Assembly: GCA_023421245.1 (NCBI GenBank)
Contig: JAEZTV010000004.1
Coordinates: forward strand, 1 to 49,596
DNA length: 49,596 nt
Origin: Bacillota bacterium
GTDB lineage: Bacteria; Bacillota; Clostridia; Oscillospirales; Ruminococcaceae
Reading direction: 5' to 3'
Part shown: in pieces, positions 26,329 to 35,209 of the stretch
Layout: each line of letters opens with the position of its first letter
How positions within the stretch are numbered: position 1 is the first letter of the stretch
Notes under the pieces: model-generated
Seen by the model: the letters and a program-made list of their open reading frames with translations, nothing else
Database searches by the model: none
Told to the model about the DNA's origin: nothing
Program-made: the position numbers and the translations under genes

Positions 26329-26441
26329 CGGCAAATTCTCCTAAACAGTTTAAATCCTAATCATACTATTCTGCTGCTATATAAAGATAGACAAACCCTG
26401 TCTTTTATAGCCGCTTCGTACTGTCGGCATGCGGCACCGTA

Positions 26442-26924
26442 TTATATCGTAAGCGACGATACACCCGTTACAGCCAGCAGTGAAATCAGCAGCGCAAGGA
26501 TAGCATAGGTCTCTACCATCGCCGCAAAAATCATTCCCTTACCAATCTGGTCGGGTCTTTTTGCAATTAGGTTAATACCCGCAACCGAAACGCGCGCCTG
26601 ACGGATTGCAGACCAGTAGCCGACAATCGCCATTGGCATACAAGCAATAAAGTACAGCAGACCTTTCGCAAGGCTTACATTGGGGTCTCCGCCCAATACG
26701 CCGATCTGCGAAAGGGTAATAAACGCAATCAAAAGCCCGTAGATGCCCTGTGTGCCGGGCAGAAGCTGCAAAAGCAAAACCTTGCCGAACTTGGTAGGAT
26801 CCTCGGTCACAACGCCCGAACCCGCTTCACCCGCCATACCAACGCCTACAGCAGAGCCCGCACCCGCAAGCAGCGCCGCAGCGGCTGCGCCAAGCAGCGC
26901 AAATACAATACCCATTTTATCCAT
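26442..26924 (-). CDS. atpK: V-type ATPase proteolipid subunit K
   Basis: A 160-residue four-helix proteolipid forming the membrane rotor ring. It consists of two tandem hairpins: GSAVGVGMAGEAGSGVVTEDPTKF in the first, and WSAIRQARVSVAGINLIAKRPDQIGKGMIFAAMVETYAIL in the second, with the ion-binding glutamate in MVET. The start is ATG 26924 with AAGGAGG nine bases upstream. The upstream extension of the open frame overlaps atpI in another phase. Na+ versus H+ coupling is not determined here. Confidence 0.95.
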   Translation of the reverse strand: MDKMGIVFALLGAAAAALLAGAGSAVGVGMAGEAGSGVVTEDPTKFGKVLLLQLLPGTQGIYGLLIAFITLSQIGVLGGDPNVSLAKGLLYFIACMPMAIVGYWSAIRQARVSVAGINLIAKRPDQIGKGMIFAAMVETYAILALLISLLAVTGVSSLTI

Positions 26925-28941
26925 GATTCGTATCCTCCTTGAATTTAAAGTACTTTGTATTAACGGCAAACGGACTGAACTTGCGCCCGCCGCCATCGTA
27001 GAATTTGCCGAAGAATTCGACAAACTGCAACCGGTTGGTATGCACATACGCACCCAAAAGCTCTATGCCAAAGTTAATCGCCTGTCCTGCCAGAAATACG
27101 AAAATAAACAGGATAACCCCCGCAACCCCCTTGCCGCCCATCGCGCCCATTTGGTTGACCACCGATGCAATAACGCCGGTGGCAAGGCCGAGCGCAAGCA
27201 GCCGCGAGTACGAAAGAATATCGCTGAGATACCCGGTTACATTGTAAAGCTCATACGCGCCCTTAAGCAGGCGCTTGACGGGGTTTTTCGAGTCACGCCC
27301 GCCGGTCAGCACAATGCCAAGCGCGCCGACAGCCGCCGCAATTCCTCCCGCCGTGGCCGCAGCAGGGGGAAGGATGAAGTTAAGCTGTCCGATGTCCACA
27401 AACATCCGGCTCGAAAGCAAGACCACAATCAATCCGCCGACAAGCATATACCAGAAGATCACGTCGTACAGGGCATCTTTGAACCGCCTTTCCCTCAGCA
27501 GGATATACAGCTTTGCCGCAAGGCCCGAGAACAGGTGCAGCACACCCACCGCAAGCGAGAACATCAGCATGCGCATCGGCTCCTCAAGCGGCGAAAACCA
27601 TAAGGGCGGTATGCCGACCTCGCGGCCAAGGAAGGTCTTTGATACGATATTAACCACATCGCCGAAATAGCTCGAGAACACAACGCCCCACAAAACAGTC
27701 GAGATACCGCAGTATAAAAACATCAGCATGGTGTTCTTCATCGGGCGTTCCATATCCTTAAACTTTGCAAGCACAAAGCCGCAGCCAAGCACCAGCAGCA
27801 GGCCGTAGCCCGCGTCCGAGAACATCAGCCCAAACAAAATGTAATACCATATCGCCATAATGCCGGTGGGGTCGATATCTCCCTTACCCGGCAGGCTGAA
27901 CGATTCCAGCACCCCTTCCACGGGTGCTGCAAACGAGTTGTTCTTCAGCAGCACCGGCACATCCTCGTCCTCATCCGGCTGGGTAACCGAAATCTCCACT
28001 TCGTAGTCGGCGGTCAGTGTCCGGGTCACCGCCTCCACCGCAGGCTCGGGGATATAGCCGCTGAGCACAAACGCGTGCTTCGAGTGCAACAGGCTGTCAA
28101 GCGCCATATACTTTTCACCGCGCATGGTAAAATAGTCCATCATAAACCGCAGCGCACGGCGCGCACCGGCGTAGGAGCATATCTCCTCCCCGGCGGCCGT
28201 AATGCCGTTTTGATTATCCTCTATCCGCCGCAGCAGGCGTTTTTGCTCCTCGGCAGGCACCGCACGCGGCGGGGATGCCGGCCGTGCAAAGCCTTCGGCA
28301 CGCAGCGCATCCTCAAGTGCAGCGGCATCCGCACGGTGACACACCGCAAGAATGCAGGTCTGCTCCTTACTCGCACTTACCAAATCAAGGTATACATCGC
28401 CCATATCGGGCGCGCGCACCGCCAGCGCCTTGTAGATGCTGTCCAGCGTACATTCACCCGAAACCGCGCCGGCAAACACATAAAACCGCTTGCCTCCCTT
28501 TTCGCGAAGTGAAATCGGCAAAGAAAGCCACGGGGTCAGCGCCTCGAGCTGTACCGCGAGCTTTAGGTTGTCCGCCTTTTTCTCGCCAATCTCTTTGGAA
28601 AGCGCGCTCAGGCGGTATGCCACCCGCATAATCTCGGGGTTTTCACCCGCAAAGGCATCGTATTCCTTCACCGAAAGCCGTTGCCTGCCGCCAAGCGCCG
28701 AAAGCAACCCCTTCTTTTCGGGCACATAGGAATCGAGAATCCCCAGCGCTTCGGCGCACTGCGCAACATTCTTCTCAAACGTTGCACGCTGCGCGGAGGT
28801 GTCGGTTTTTGTAAATATAGTATCGGTCGGCGAACTGTCGTTTATTTCAACAACACCCATCCGCTGCACAACCTTAAGAATCCCCTTACGGTCCTTTTGC
28901 AGGGCGCAGATATCAACGCGGCGCATCGGTATCACCGCCAT
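26917..28941 (-). CDS. atpI: V-type ATPase subunit I (a-type stator)
   Basis: About 674 residues. A cytoplasmic coiled-coil half (about 1-330, beginning AVIPMRRVDICALQKDRKGIL) is followed by seven or eight transmembrane helices. The ion-path region includes YLSDILSYSRLLALGLATGVIA, with the essential Arg of the a subunit, and QAINFGIELLGAYVHTNRLQFVEFFGKFY at the end. ATG 28941 has AAAGGGGG eight bases upstream; the open frame to 28968 has no such site. It overlaps atpK by 8 bases. Confidence 0.95.
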   Translation of the reverse strand: MAVIPMRRVDICALQKDRKGILKVVQRMGVVEINDSSPTDTIFTKTDTSAQRATFEKNVAQCAEALGILDSYVPEKKGLLSALGGRQRLSVKEYDAFAGENPEIMRVAYRLSALSKEIGEKKADNLKLAVQLEALTPWLSLPISLREKGGKRFYVFAGAVSGECTLDSIYKALAVRAPDMGDVYLDLVSASKEQTCILAVCHRADAAALEDALRAEGFARPASPPRAVPAEEQKRLLRRIEDNQNGITAAGEEICSYAGARRALRFMMDYFTMRGEKYMALDSLLHSKHAFVLSGYIPEPAVEAVTRTLTADYEVEISVTQPDEDEDVPVLLKNNSFAAPVEGVLESFSLPGKGDIDPTGIMAIWYYILFGLMFSDAGYGLLLVLGCGFVLAKFKDMERPMKNTMLMFLYCGISTVLWGVVFSSYFGDVVNIVSKTFLGREVGIPPLWFSPLEEPMRMLMFSLAVGVLHLFSGLAAKLYILLRERRFKDALYDVIFWYMLVGGLIVVLLSSRMFVDIGQLNFILPPAAATAGGIAAAVGALGIVLTGGRDSKNPVKRLLKGAYELYNVTGYLSDILSYSRLLALGLATGVIASVVNQMGAMGGKGVAGVILFIFVFLAGQAINFGIELLGAYVHTNRLQFVEFFGKFYDGGGRKFSPFAVNTKYFKFKEDTNHG

Positions 28942-29231
28942 AGGCTTAACCCCCTTTATCCCTGACAAACCTTAAAATAAATACCGTTTCAATCGCACGA
29001 AACTCCGTGCGGTGCCCGCACACGGGCGGGGCTGTTTTTGTTAATCGCCGGCACCTTACCAAACCGGTGCCTTTGCAAAGAAACACCGAAAACCGCAAAA
29101 ATACCCGCGTATTCTTCCAGCTGCCCCATGTTTTCATTCGCTGGGCGAACATTCGCCGCACAGACACGCTCCCCCTAAAAACAAGAACCTGCTTTCAGGG
29201 CGGCGGGCTATACCGCGATTTATCAAAAACA
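28942..29231. other. Intra-operon gap with hairpins
   Basis: A 290-bp gap between atpH and atpI, inside what should be one transcript. It has small hairpins such as GCACG-AAACTC-CGTGC (about 28996-29011) and GGCACC-N10-GGTGCC (about 29050-29071), but no conserved ORF. A 73-codon open frame on the minus strand lacks any recognisable feature. It may be a processing or attenuation region. Confidence 0.45.
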
Positions 29232-29540
29232 CTATACAAGCTCGGCAATGATAAACTTGACGGCCTTGTCCCTGTTCGCGGCAGCTGCCTGTTTTATGAA
29301 GGCGCTCTCATCCTGTGCATCGGCAAGCGCTGTTTGCTGCAGGGCAGCCCCCGCATCGCGCGCCGCGGCAATCCGCCGCTCCGCTTCGGCCCGCGCTTTT
29401 CCGGTTATCCGCTCGGCCTGCTCCTCCGCTTCCTTTTTTGCTAAAAGTCTAAGGCTGTCGCATTCTGCTGCTGCCTGCCGCTCAATCTCCTGCGCGCGCA
29501 GCTCCGCCGCACGCAGTGCGGCAATCGTATCAGGCACCAT
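29232..29540 (-). CDS. atpH: V-type ATPase subunit H/G (peripheral stalk)
   Basis: A 102-residue protein that is nearly all Ala/Glu/Arg/Gln coiled coil (AALRAAELRAQEIERQAAAE, ERITGKARAEAERRIAAARD). It matches the short stalk subunit that partners E in archaeal/bacterial V-ATPases. ATG 29540 is preceded only by the weak GGTGGTGAT. It opens the operon. Identification rests on composition and position rather than on strict motifs. Confidence 0.85.
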   Translation of the reverse strand: MVPDTIAALRAAELRAQEIERQAAAECDSLRLLAKKEAEEQAERITGKARAEAERRIAAARDAGAALQQTALADAQDESAFIKQAAAANRDKAVKFIIAELV

Positions 29541-29660
29541 ATTCGTATATCACCACCATATCAAAATTATAAACCAATAGGTCTTATAATCCCTGCTCTT
29601 TCCCCGCCCCGCTTAAAACCGCATGGCAAGCGAAGCTCCTGTGTAAAAGCAATTATCAGT

Positions 29661-29689
29661 ATTGTACTATAATCCTTGGGTATTATCAA
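29661..29689 (-). promoter_or_regulatory. Promoter of the V-type ATPase operon
   Basis: TTGATA (29684-29689), 17-base spacer, TACAAT (29661-29666) on the minus strand, about 120 bases upstream of atpH. The interval 29740-29885 contains no gene or further structure that I can support. Confidence 0.75.
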
Positions 29690-29723
29690 TCGCGAAAGCA
29701 CAATTTTATCTAACTTTCTTACA

Positions 29724-29739
29724 TGTTCCACGTGAAAAT
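29724..29739. promoter_or_regulatory. parS-like 16-mer
   Basis: TGTTCCACGTGAAAAT matches the Firmicutes ParB/Spo0J site TGTTNCACGTGAAACA at 14 of 16 positions (counting the N), including the whole CACGTG core. It is intergenic, 35 bases upstream of the V-ATPase -35 box. It may be a real, weak centromere site or chance. Confidence 0.4.
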
Positions 29740-29885
29740 TTCAACATTTTATCCGAAATAATCAAACCGTGTTTAAAAATCAGGAGAGTGATTATCCTTA
29801 CCCTTTGTTTTCCCGCACGGCGGTGCCCGTTGCCCTGCGCGTACTGCCCCCACCCTATCCTTTATGAATCCCCATCCTCAATAAG

Positions 29886-29922
29886 ACGGGGGCACACCCG
29901 ACAAAATCGGATGTGCCCCCGT
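29886..29922 (-). terminator. Terminator of the degV-like gene
   Basis: A 16-bp stem with only mismatch or wobble defects (29886-29901 with 29907-29922) and loop CAAAA, 25 bases past the stop. The plus-strand side is followed by TTTTATAG, the minus-strand side by CTTATTG. Confidence 0.8.
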
Positions 29923-29947
29923 TTTATAGCATACTCTTATATTCCCT

Positions 29948-30823
29948 TTATTTCTCGGTACCGAAGAAGAACAGCGCGATGGTGCCCGGCCCCGAATGGG
30001 AGCCGATAACCGGCCCTATCATCGTCAGCGTAACGTCCGCCACGGTGGGAAAACGCTCCTTTACCAGCGACGCGGTGTACTCGGCATCCTCGATTGCATC
30101 ACCATGCCCGATAAAGATATGCTGCCCGTCCGGCTTATCGCAGGTTTTGTGCATATGCTCCACCAGTGCCTCGAGCGACTTGCGTCTGCCGCGCACCTTC
30201 TCCATCGGAATCAAACGGCCTTCGTTGTCCACATGCAGCACAGGCTTTACGCCAAGCGCGGTACCCAGCAGCGCGCTCACGGCGCTGACACGTCCGCCGC
30301 GCTTGAGATGGTTTAGGTCGTCTACGGTAAACCAGTGGCAAAGGCGGTCACGGTTTGCAAGCACCCAGTCGCGCAGGGCTTCGATATCCGCGCCGTCCGC
30401 CTTTCTCTTTGCGGCCGCATACACTAAAAGTCCCTCCCCCGCACTGGCGGCGCGGGAATCGACGGCGTATATCTTCCTGTCGGGGTATTTCTCACAAAGA
30501 TCCCCAGCCGCGAGCTCCGCCGCACTGTAAGTGCCGCTCAGCGCAGACGAAAAGCTGATGCATAGAACGTCCTTGCCGCTCTCAAGCACCGGTTCAAAAT
30601 ACTCAAGATAGGTGTTATAAGTCACCTGCGAGGTCTTAGAAAGGTTCCCCGCGCGCAGCTGCTCGTAAAACTCATGAAAGCCATAGTTGCGGGCATCCGG
30701 ATAGTGTGTATACGGCTTGCCGCCCAGCTCAAACTCCATCGGCAGCACGGTAACGCCAAGCTCCTCAACCAAAGCGGCGGGCAGATCGCAGGTAGAATCG
30801 GTAAAAAGCTGATACTCTCTCAT
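29948..30823 (-). CDS. DegV family fatty-acid-binding protein
   Basis: A 291-residue two-domain DegV protein. Family members such as FakB bind a fatty acid for phosphorylation by the FakA kinase. It begins YQLFTDSTCDLP (DSxxD motif), has KTSQVTYNTYLEYFE and SFSSALSGTYSAAELA in the ligand pocket, the RGGRVSAVSALLGTALGVKPVL segment, and GPVIGSHSGPGTIALFF at the C-terminus. AGGAG lies nine bases before ATG 30823. FakA is not in the window, so the partner must be elsewhere. Confidence 0.93.
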   Translation of the reverse strand: MREYQLFTDSTCDLPAALVEELGVTVLPMEFELGGKPYTHYPDARNYGFHEFYEQLRAGNLSKTSQVTYNTYLEYFEPVLESGKDVLCISFSSALSGTYSAAELAAGDLCEKYPDRKIYAVDSRAASAGEGLLVYAAAKRKADGADIEALRDWVLANRDRLCHWFTVDDLNHLKRGGRVSAVSALLGTALGVKPVLHVDNEGRLIPMEKVRGRRKSLEALVEHMHKTCDKPDGQHIFIGHGDAIEDAEYTASLVKERFPTVADVTLTMIGPVIGSHSGPGTIALFFFGTEK

Positions 30824-30985
30824 CGCTCACACTCCTGTTAAACACAATAAACACGGTCAATGGTCGAACACAAAACATCCGGCATCGCCCCTCGGCTGCC
30901 ATCCAGCGCAGCTGCATGGCGCAATACCGATTTTCTGATATTATATATTGAACTGATGGGAATTGCAAGCAGACCGGCAAAGCTT

Positions 30986-31024
30986 AAGGGCTTACCGCCT
31001 GCAATTCACAGGCGGCAAGCCCTT
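30986..31024 (-). terminator. Strong hairpin downstream of typA
   Basis: A 16-bp stem (30986-31001 with 31009-31024; one A/C mismatch) with a 7-base loop, 90 bases after the typA stop. It lacks a clear U-tract on the minus strand. Confidence 0.6.
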
Positions 31025-31114
31025 TTGGCTGCTGAATATAAAACTGTTTGTTAGGTCTATCGAAGTTATTTCAAAACCTGCCGCTCCGCTTCACATTCTA
31101 CCCCGGCGTCCGCG

Positions 31115-32953
31115 TTATGATTGCTCCGCCGCTGCCTTTTTCGGCTTGGTCGATTTTGCGCGCAGGTCCCGGTTTAAAATGCGCTTGCGAATGCGCAGGC
31201 TCTTGGGGGTAACCTCCAAAAGCTCGTCCTCGGCAATAAACTCCAGCGCCTCTTCCAAGCTGAAGAGGTGCGGCGGGGTAAGGCGCAGCGCTTCATCACT
31301 GCCCGAGGCGCGCATGTTGGTAATATGCTTTTTCTTGCATACATTCACCACCACATCCTCCACCTTGGGCGATTGCCCTACAATCATGCCCTCATATACC
31401 GGTACCCCCGCACCCAGAAACAGCGCGCCGCGCTCCTGTGCGTTATACAGCCCGTAAATAACCGTCTCACCCGCCTCAAACGCAATCAGCGAGCCGGTGG
31501 CACGGCGGGGAATATCCCCTTTATACGGCGCGTAACCGTCAAATACCGTGTTCATAATACCCTCGCCGCGGGTATCGGTTAAAAACTCGCTGCGGTAGCC
31601 AAACAGGCCGCGTGCCGGAACAATAAACTCCACGCGCATACGGCTGCCCACGGGGTTCATGCTCAAAAGCTCCCCCTTGCGCCTGCCCATCTTTTCCATC
31701 ACCGAGCCAAGCGACGTCTCCGGCACATCAATCACAAGGCGTTCCATCGGCTCAAGCAGGGCGTCTCCCTCCCGCTTGTACAGCACCTGCGGCATACTCA
31801 CCTGAAACTCGTAGCCCTCGCGCCGCATGGTTTCAATCAAAACCGAAAGGTGCATCTCTCCGCGCCCCGAAACGCGAAAGCTCTCGGCGGTATCGGTTTC
31901 GTTTACCTGCAGCGAAACGTCCTTGAGCAGCTCGCGGAACAACCGGTCGCGCAGGTGGCGGCTGGTTACATATTTGCCTTCGCGCCCCGCGAACGGACTG
32001 TCGTTGACCGAAAAGGTCATCTCCACCGTCGGCTCACTAATCTTTACAAAGGGCAGTACCTCTACCGCGGCAGGGTCGCAGATTGTGTTTCCGATCGAAA
32101 TCTCCTCAATGCCCGAAAAGCAGACAATGTCGCCGATCGAGGCCTCCTCCACCGGCTTGCGCGCAAGCCCTTCTATCTGGTACAGCGCCACAATCTTGGC
32201 ACGGTATGGCTTGCGGCGCTCGTGCCAGTCGGCAACGACAACCTCCATGTTCTGGCGGATGCGTCCGCGCTCTACCCGCCCAATGGCAATACGCCCGACA
32301 TAATCGTTATAGTCGATGGAGGAAACCAGCAGCTGCAGCGGCTCCTCCAATTCACCTTCGGGTGCGGGAACATATTCAATAATCTTATCAAACAGCGGGG
32401 CAAGGTCGGTACCGGGCAGGTCCGGGTCAAGCGTTGCGGTACCCTCGCGCCCCGAGCAGTACACCACCGGGCTTTCAAACTGTTCATCATCCGCGTCCAA
32501 ATCAAGCAGCAGCTCCAGCACCTCATCCGATATCTCGTGCAGCCTTGCATCGGGACGGTCGGTCTTGTTCACCACCACAATCACCTTATGCCCGAGCGCA
32601 AGCGCGCGCTCCAGCACAAAGCGGGTCTGAGGCATCGGCCCCTCAAAGGCGTCCACCAGCAGCAGCACACCGTTTACCATCTTTAAGATGCGCTCCACCT
32701 CGCCGCCAAAATCAGCGTGCCCGGGGGTATCTACAATATTAACCTTTATCCCCTTCCAGCATACCGAGGTGTTCTTGGCAAGGATGGTGATACCGCGCTC
32801 CCGCTCAATATCCCCCGAATCCATCACGCGGTCGCTTACAACCTGGTTTTCCCGAAACGCGCCGCCCTGCTTGAGCATCTCATCCACCAGTGTGGTCTTG
32901 CCGTGGTCGACGTGTGCAATTATTGCGATATTGCGTAAATCTTCTCTTAACAA
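31115..32953 (-). CDS. typA: Ribosome-associated GTPase TypA/BipA
   Basis: A 612-residue full-length translational GTPase. G1 is AHVDHGKTT, switch I is RERGITI, G3 is DTPGHADF and G4 is NKTD. Domain II, the EF-G-like domain (FRVSGRGEMHLSVLIETMRREG) and the BipA-specific C-terminal domain (FGYRSEFLTDTRGEGIMNTVFDGYAP) follow. It binds the 70S ribosome and helps assembly and growth under stress. It starts at TTG 32953 with AAAAGGAG nine bases upstream; LREDLRNIAIIAHVDHG is the normal start. A consensus -10 TATAAT (33046-33051, minus) lies about 95 bases upstream, with a poor -35. Confidence 0.97.
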   Translation of the reverse strand: MLREDLRNIAIIAHVDHGKTTLVDEMLKQGGAFRENQVVSDRVMDSGDIERERGITILAKNTSVCWKGIKVNIVDTPGHADFGGEVERILKMVNGVLLLVDAFEGPMPQTRFVLERALALGHKVIVVVNKTDRPDARLHEISDEVLELLLDLDADDEQFESPVVYCSGREGTATLDPDLPGTDLAPLFDKIIEYVPAPEGELEEPLQLLVSSIDYNDYVGRIAIGRVERGRIRQNMEVVVADWHERRKPYRAKIVALYQIEGLARKPVEEASIGDIVCFSGIEEISIGNTICDPAAVEVLPFVKISEPTVEMTFSVNDSPFAGREGKYVTSRHLRDRLFRELLKDVSLQVNETDTAESFRVSGRGEMHLSVLIETMRREGYEFQVSMPQVLYKREGDALLEPMERLVIDVPETSLGSVMEKMGRRKGELLSMNPVGSRMRVEFIVPARGLFGYRSEFLTDTRGEGIMNTVFDGYAPYKGDIPRRATGSLIAFEAGETVIYGLYNAQERGALFLGAGVPVYEGMIVGQSPKVEDVVVNVCKKKHITNMRASGSDEALRLTPPHLFSLEEALEFIAEDELLEVTPKSLRIRKRILNRDLRAKSTKPKKAAAEQS

Positions 32954-33292
32954 AAATGTTTACTCCTTTTAAATCCCTGCGCAAATAGCTCTGTGCACTT
33001 TGCGCCGCGCTCTTTGCGCGCCCATGCAAAAATTCATACTTTCTTATTATACTGCCTAAGCAATATGTTTTCCACATCTTGTTTTGCTAAACTCTAAGCG
33101 GTCCGCTTTTCGGTTTTAGGTGTTTTTTTACAAAATTCCGTCCCTGTCGTGCAATATCTTTCCTATTCCCAAACAATAAAGCGGGCCGGCAGCAAAAATG
33201 AAACAGCATTCAAGAAACAGAGAGATATTGCGTAAGAAGGCAAGAAAAGCAGAGAAAACCATGTAATAAATTAAATTAACGGCAAAAATATG

Positions 33293-33321
33293 TTGACACC
33301 GCAATTTCGGGCATATATAAT
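33293..33321 (+). promoter_or_regulatory. Consensus sigma-A promoter of rplM-rpsI
   Basis: TTGACA (33293-33298), 17-base spacer, TATAAT (33316-33321), a perfect match at both boxes. It leaves a leader of about 93 bases before rplM, long enough for an L13-type autoregulatory leader. I cannot confirm its fold by eye. The DNA at 33080-33290 shows no gene. Confidence 0.9.
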
Positions 33322-33421
33322 AAGGTCTGTCGGTTTTAACAGGCAAAATCCGCCTGCGGCAAGCAACAATCCGCCCGTTATAATTATTTCATATATACAA
33401 GCGATACGGAGGGAACAAATC

Positions 33422-33853
33422 ATGTCAACCTTTATGCCAAAAGCAAGCGACATTAAACGCACTTGGTATATTCTTGATGCGGCCGGCAAGCCGCTGGGCC
33501 GCACAGCCGAGCGCGCGGCATTCATCCTGCGCGGCAAGCACAAACCCATCTTCACGCCCAACATCGATTGCGGCGACAGCGTAATCATCCTCAATGCCGA
33601 AAAGGCAGTACTCACCGGCAACAAGGCAACGCAGAAGTTCTACCGCCGTCACAGCGGCTGGGTAGGCGGTCTGAAAGAAACGCCTTACAAAGACATGCTC
33701 ATTAAAAAGCCCGAGCTTGCCATGACCGTTGCCGTAAAGGGCATGCTGCCCGGCAACATACTTGGGGCTGCCTGCTTAAAGCGTCTGCGCGTTTACCGCG
33801 GCGCCGAGCACACCCAGCAGGCACAACAGCCTGTTGCATGGACACAGGAATAA
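33422..33853 (+). CDS. rplM: 50S ribosomal protein L13
   Basis: 143 residues, the normal length. TWYILDAAGKPLGRTAERAA begins the fold, followed by LRGKHKPIFTPNIDCGDSVIILNAEK, the YRRHSGWVGGLKE RNA-contact loop and AVKGMLPGN. It binds 23S rRNA domain II early in large-subunit assembly. ATG 33422 with GGAGGG upstream is the correct start; the open frame runs further upstream into the leader. It is co-transcribed with rpsI, 69 bp downstream. Confidence 0.98.
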   Translation: MSTFMPKASDIKRTWYILDAAGKPLGRTAERAAFILRGKHKPIFTPNIDCGDSVIILNAEKAVLTGNKATQKFYRRHSGWVGGLKETPYKDMLIKKPELAMTVAVKGMLPGNILGAACLKRLRVYRGAEHTQQAQQPVAWTQE

Positions 33854-33922
33854 TTTCACCCGCAATTTTTGTGGCGATCTGTGCCGTTTTGGGGCAGCGC
33901 CGGAAAGGAATGATTGTAAACC

Positions 33923-34324
33923 ATGTATGAATCCAAACCCTATCTTTATGGTACCGGCAGAAGAAAAAGCTCGGTAGCCCGCGTAAGACTTTACAAAGGC
34001 ACCGGCAGCATCACAATAAACAACAGAACCATCGACGATTATTTTGGCCTTGAGACCTTAAAGCTGATCGTTCGTCAGCCCCTTGCGCTGACCGACAGCC
34101 TTGCCGGGTACGATGTTGTATGCACCGTAGCAGGCGGCGGCGTAACCGGTCAGGCCGGTGCCATCCGTCACGGCATCTCCAGAGCACTGCTGCAGGTAAA
34201 CGACGGCGAGCTTCGCCCCGTGCTCAAGAGCGCAGGCTTCCTCACCCGCGACCCCCGCATGAAGGAGCGTAAAAAGTACGGACTCAAAGCAGCCCGTCGC
34301 GCACCGCAGTTCTCAAAGAGATAG
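33923..34324 (+). CDS. rpsI: 30S ribosomal protein S9
   Basis: 133 residues, with GTGRRKSSVARVRLYKGTGSITINN at the N-terminus, VAGGGVTGQAGAIRHGISRALL in the core, and the tail RAPQFSKR whose last Arg contacts P-site tRNA. AAAGGA lies 13 bases upstream of the ATG. It shares the rplM promoter and ends at a good terminator. Confidence 0.98.
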   Translation: MYESKPYLYGTGRRKSSVARVRLYKGTGSITINNRTIDDYFGLETLKLIVRQPLALTDSLAGYDVVCTVAGGGVTGQAGAIRHGISRALLQVNDGELRPVLKSAGFLTRDPRMKERKKYGLKAARRAPQFSKR

Positions 34325-34347
34325 TCTCCAAAACCCTTTTCACACTC

Positions 34348-34385
34348 GGGGCATCTTCCGCTATGGAGGGTGCCCCTTTTGTTTT
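34348..34385 (+). terminator. Terminator of rplM-rpsI
   Basis: The outer stem GGGGCA/TGCCCC (34348-34353 with 34371-34376) encloses a TCC/GGA inner pairing and is followed by TTTTGTTTT. Confidence 0.85.
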
Positions 34386-34457
34386 GGTTGGCCGGCTGCT
34401 TATTTTTCAGGTATCATACATCTATCCCCCCAAAAACACAATAAGGAGCATACCCAA

Positions 34458-34937
34458 ATGGCGGATAAAACAAACGCAATGCGAAAGCTCGACAGCATGA
34501 AGATACCCTACCGCGAGCATGATTATACCCATACCGACGCTGTAAGCGGCGAAGAGGTTGCGGCAGTACTGGGCGAAAACCCCGCGCAGGTGTTTAAAAC
34601 ACTTGTTACGACGGGCAAAAGCGGCGCACACTATGTTTTTCTTGTACCCGTCTGCACCGGGCTTGACCTAAAAAAGGCGGCGGTACAGGTGGGCGAAAAA
34701 TCGGTTGCGATGCTCAAATCCAAGGACCTGCTTGCCCTTACAGGATATGTACACGGCGGCTGTTCCCCTATTGGTATGAAAAAGTCCTTTCAAACCGTCC
34801 TCCACCGCACCGCCGCCGAGTTTGATACCATCCTGTTCAGCGGCGGCAGAATCGGCTGCCAAATCGAACTTGCCCCCGCACAGCTTGCAAAGGTCATTCC
34901 GTTTGAGCTTGCGGATATTATAATCAGCAAACTTTAA
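34458..34937 (+). CDS. ybaK: Cys-tRNA(Pro) deacylase YbaK/EbsC
   Basis: A 159-residue trans-editing enzyme that hydrolyses cysteine wrongly attached to tRNA-Pro. It has the family signatures VFKTLVTTG (with the key lysine), FLVPVCTGLDLKKAA and GYVHGGCSPIGMKK. ATG 34458 has AAGGAG upstream. The last six codons (IISKL-stop) lie inside an R2 repeat copy, which supplies the stop codon. The end of the protein may therefore have been reshaped by repeat insertion. Confidence 0.95.
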   Translation: MADKTNAMRKLDSMKIPYREHDYTHTDAVSGEEVAAVLGENPAQVFKTLVTTGKSGAHYVFLVPVCTGLDLKKAAVQVGEKSVAMLKSKDLLALTGYVHGGCSPIGMKKSFQTVLHRTAAEFDTILFSGGRIGCQIELAPAQLAKVIPFELADIIISKL

Positions 34938-35088
34938 AACCACTTCGGTTTTAAAGACACAGCCCTCACCGCGCAGCTGCCCGGATAGCACTTTTGCGGG
35001 TCTGCATAGTCGATCGCGCGCTTATGCGTGTCGGCTTGCTATTCCAGCCGCTTGAAAGTCCCAGAAGGGTTTTCAAGCTGATTGATTG
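34920..35088 (+). repeat. R2 dispersed repeat, copy 4
   Basis: Plus orientation. AATCAGCAAAC is followed by the near-perfect hairpin CTTTAAAACC-ACTTC-GGTTTTAAAG, then ACCGCGCAGCTGCCCG, TGTCGGCTTGC, CAGCCGCTTGAAAGTCCCAG and GGTTTTCAAGCTGATTGAT. It overlaps the end of ybaK by 18 bases. Confidence 0.85.
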
Positions 35089-35127
35089 CACCAGGGACCT
35101 GAAAGCGGTTACCGGTTGAACATTTGT

Positions 35128-35156
35128 TTGTATGTCGTGCGTTTATGTGCTATAAT
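35128..35156 (+). promoter_or_regulatory. Promoter of the hydrolase gene
   Basis: TTGTAT (35128-35133), 17-base spacer, TATAAT (35151-35156), about 54 bases before ATG 35210. The -35 is weak. Confidence 0.6.
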
Positions 35157-35209
35157 TTACAATATTTACACATATCCCCGCTTAAAACAAACATGGGAGG
35201 CTTTTCATC

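Noticed and set aside
28946..29167. 73-codon ORF between atpH and atpI
   Set aside because: No ribosome binding site, no similarity to ATPase subunits, and a composition typical of non-coding DNA.
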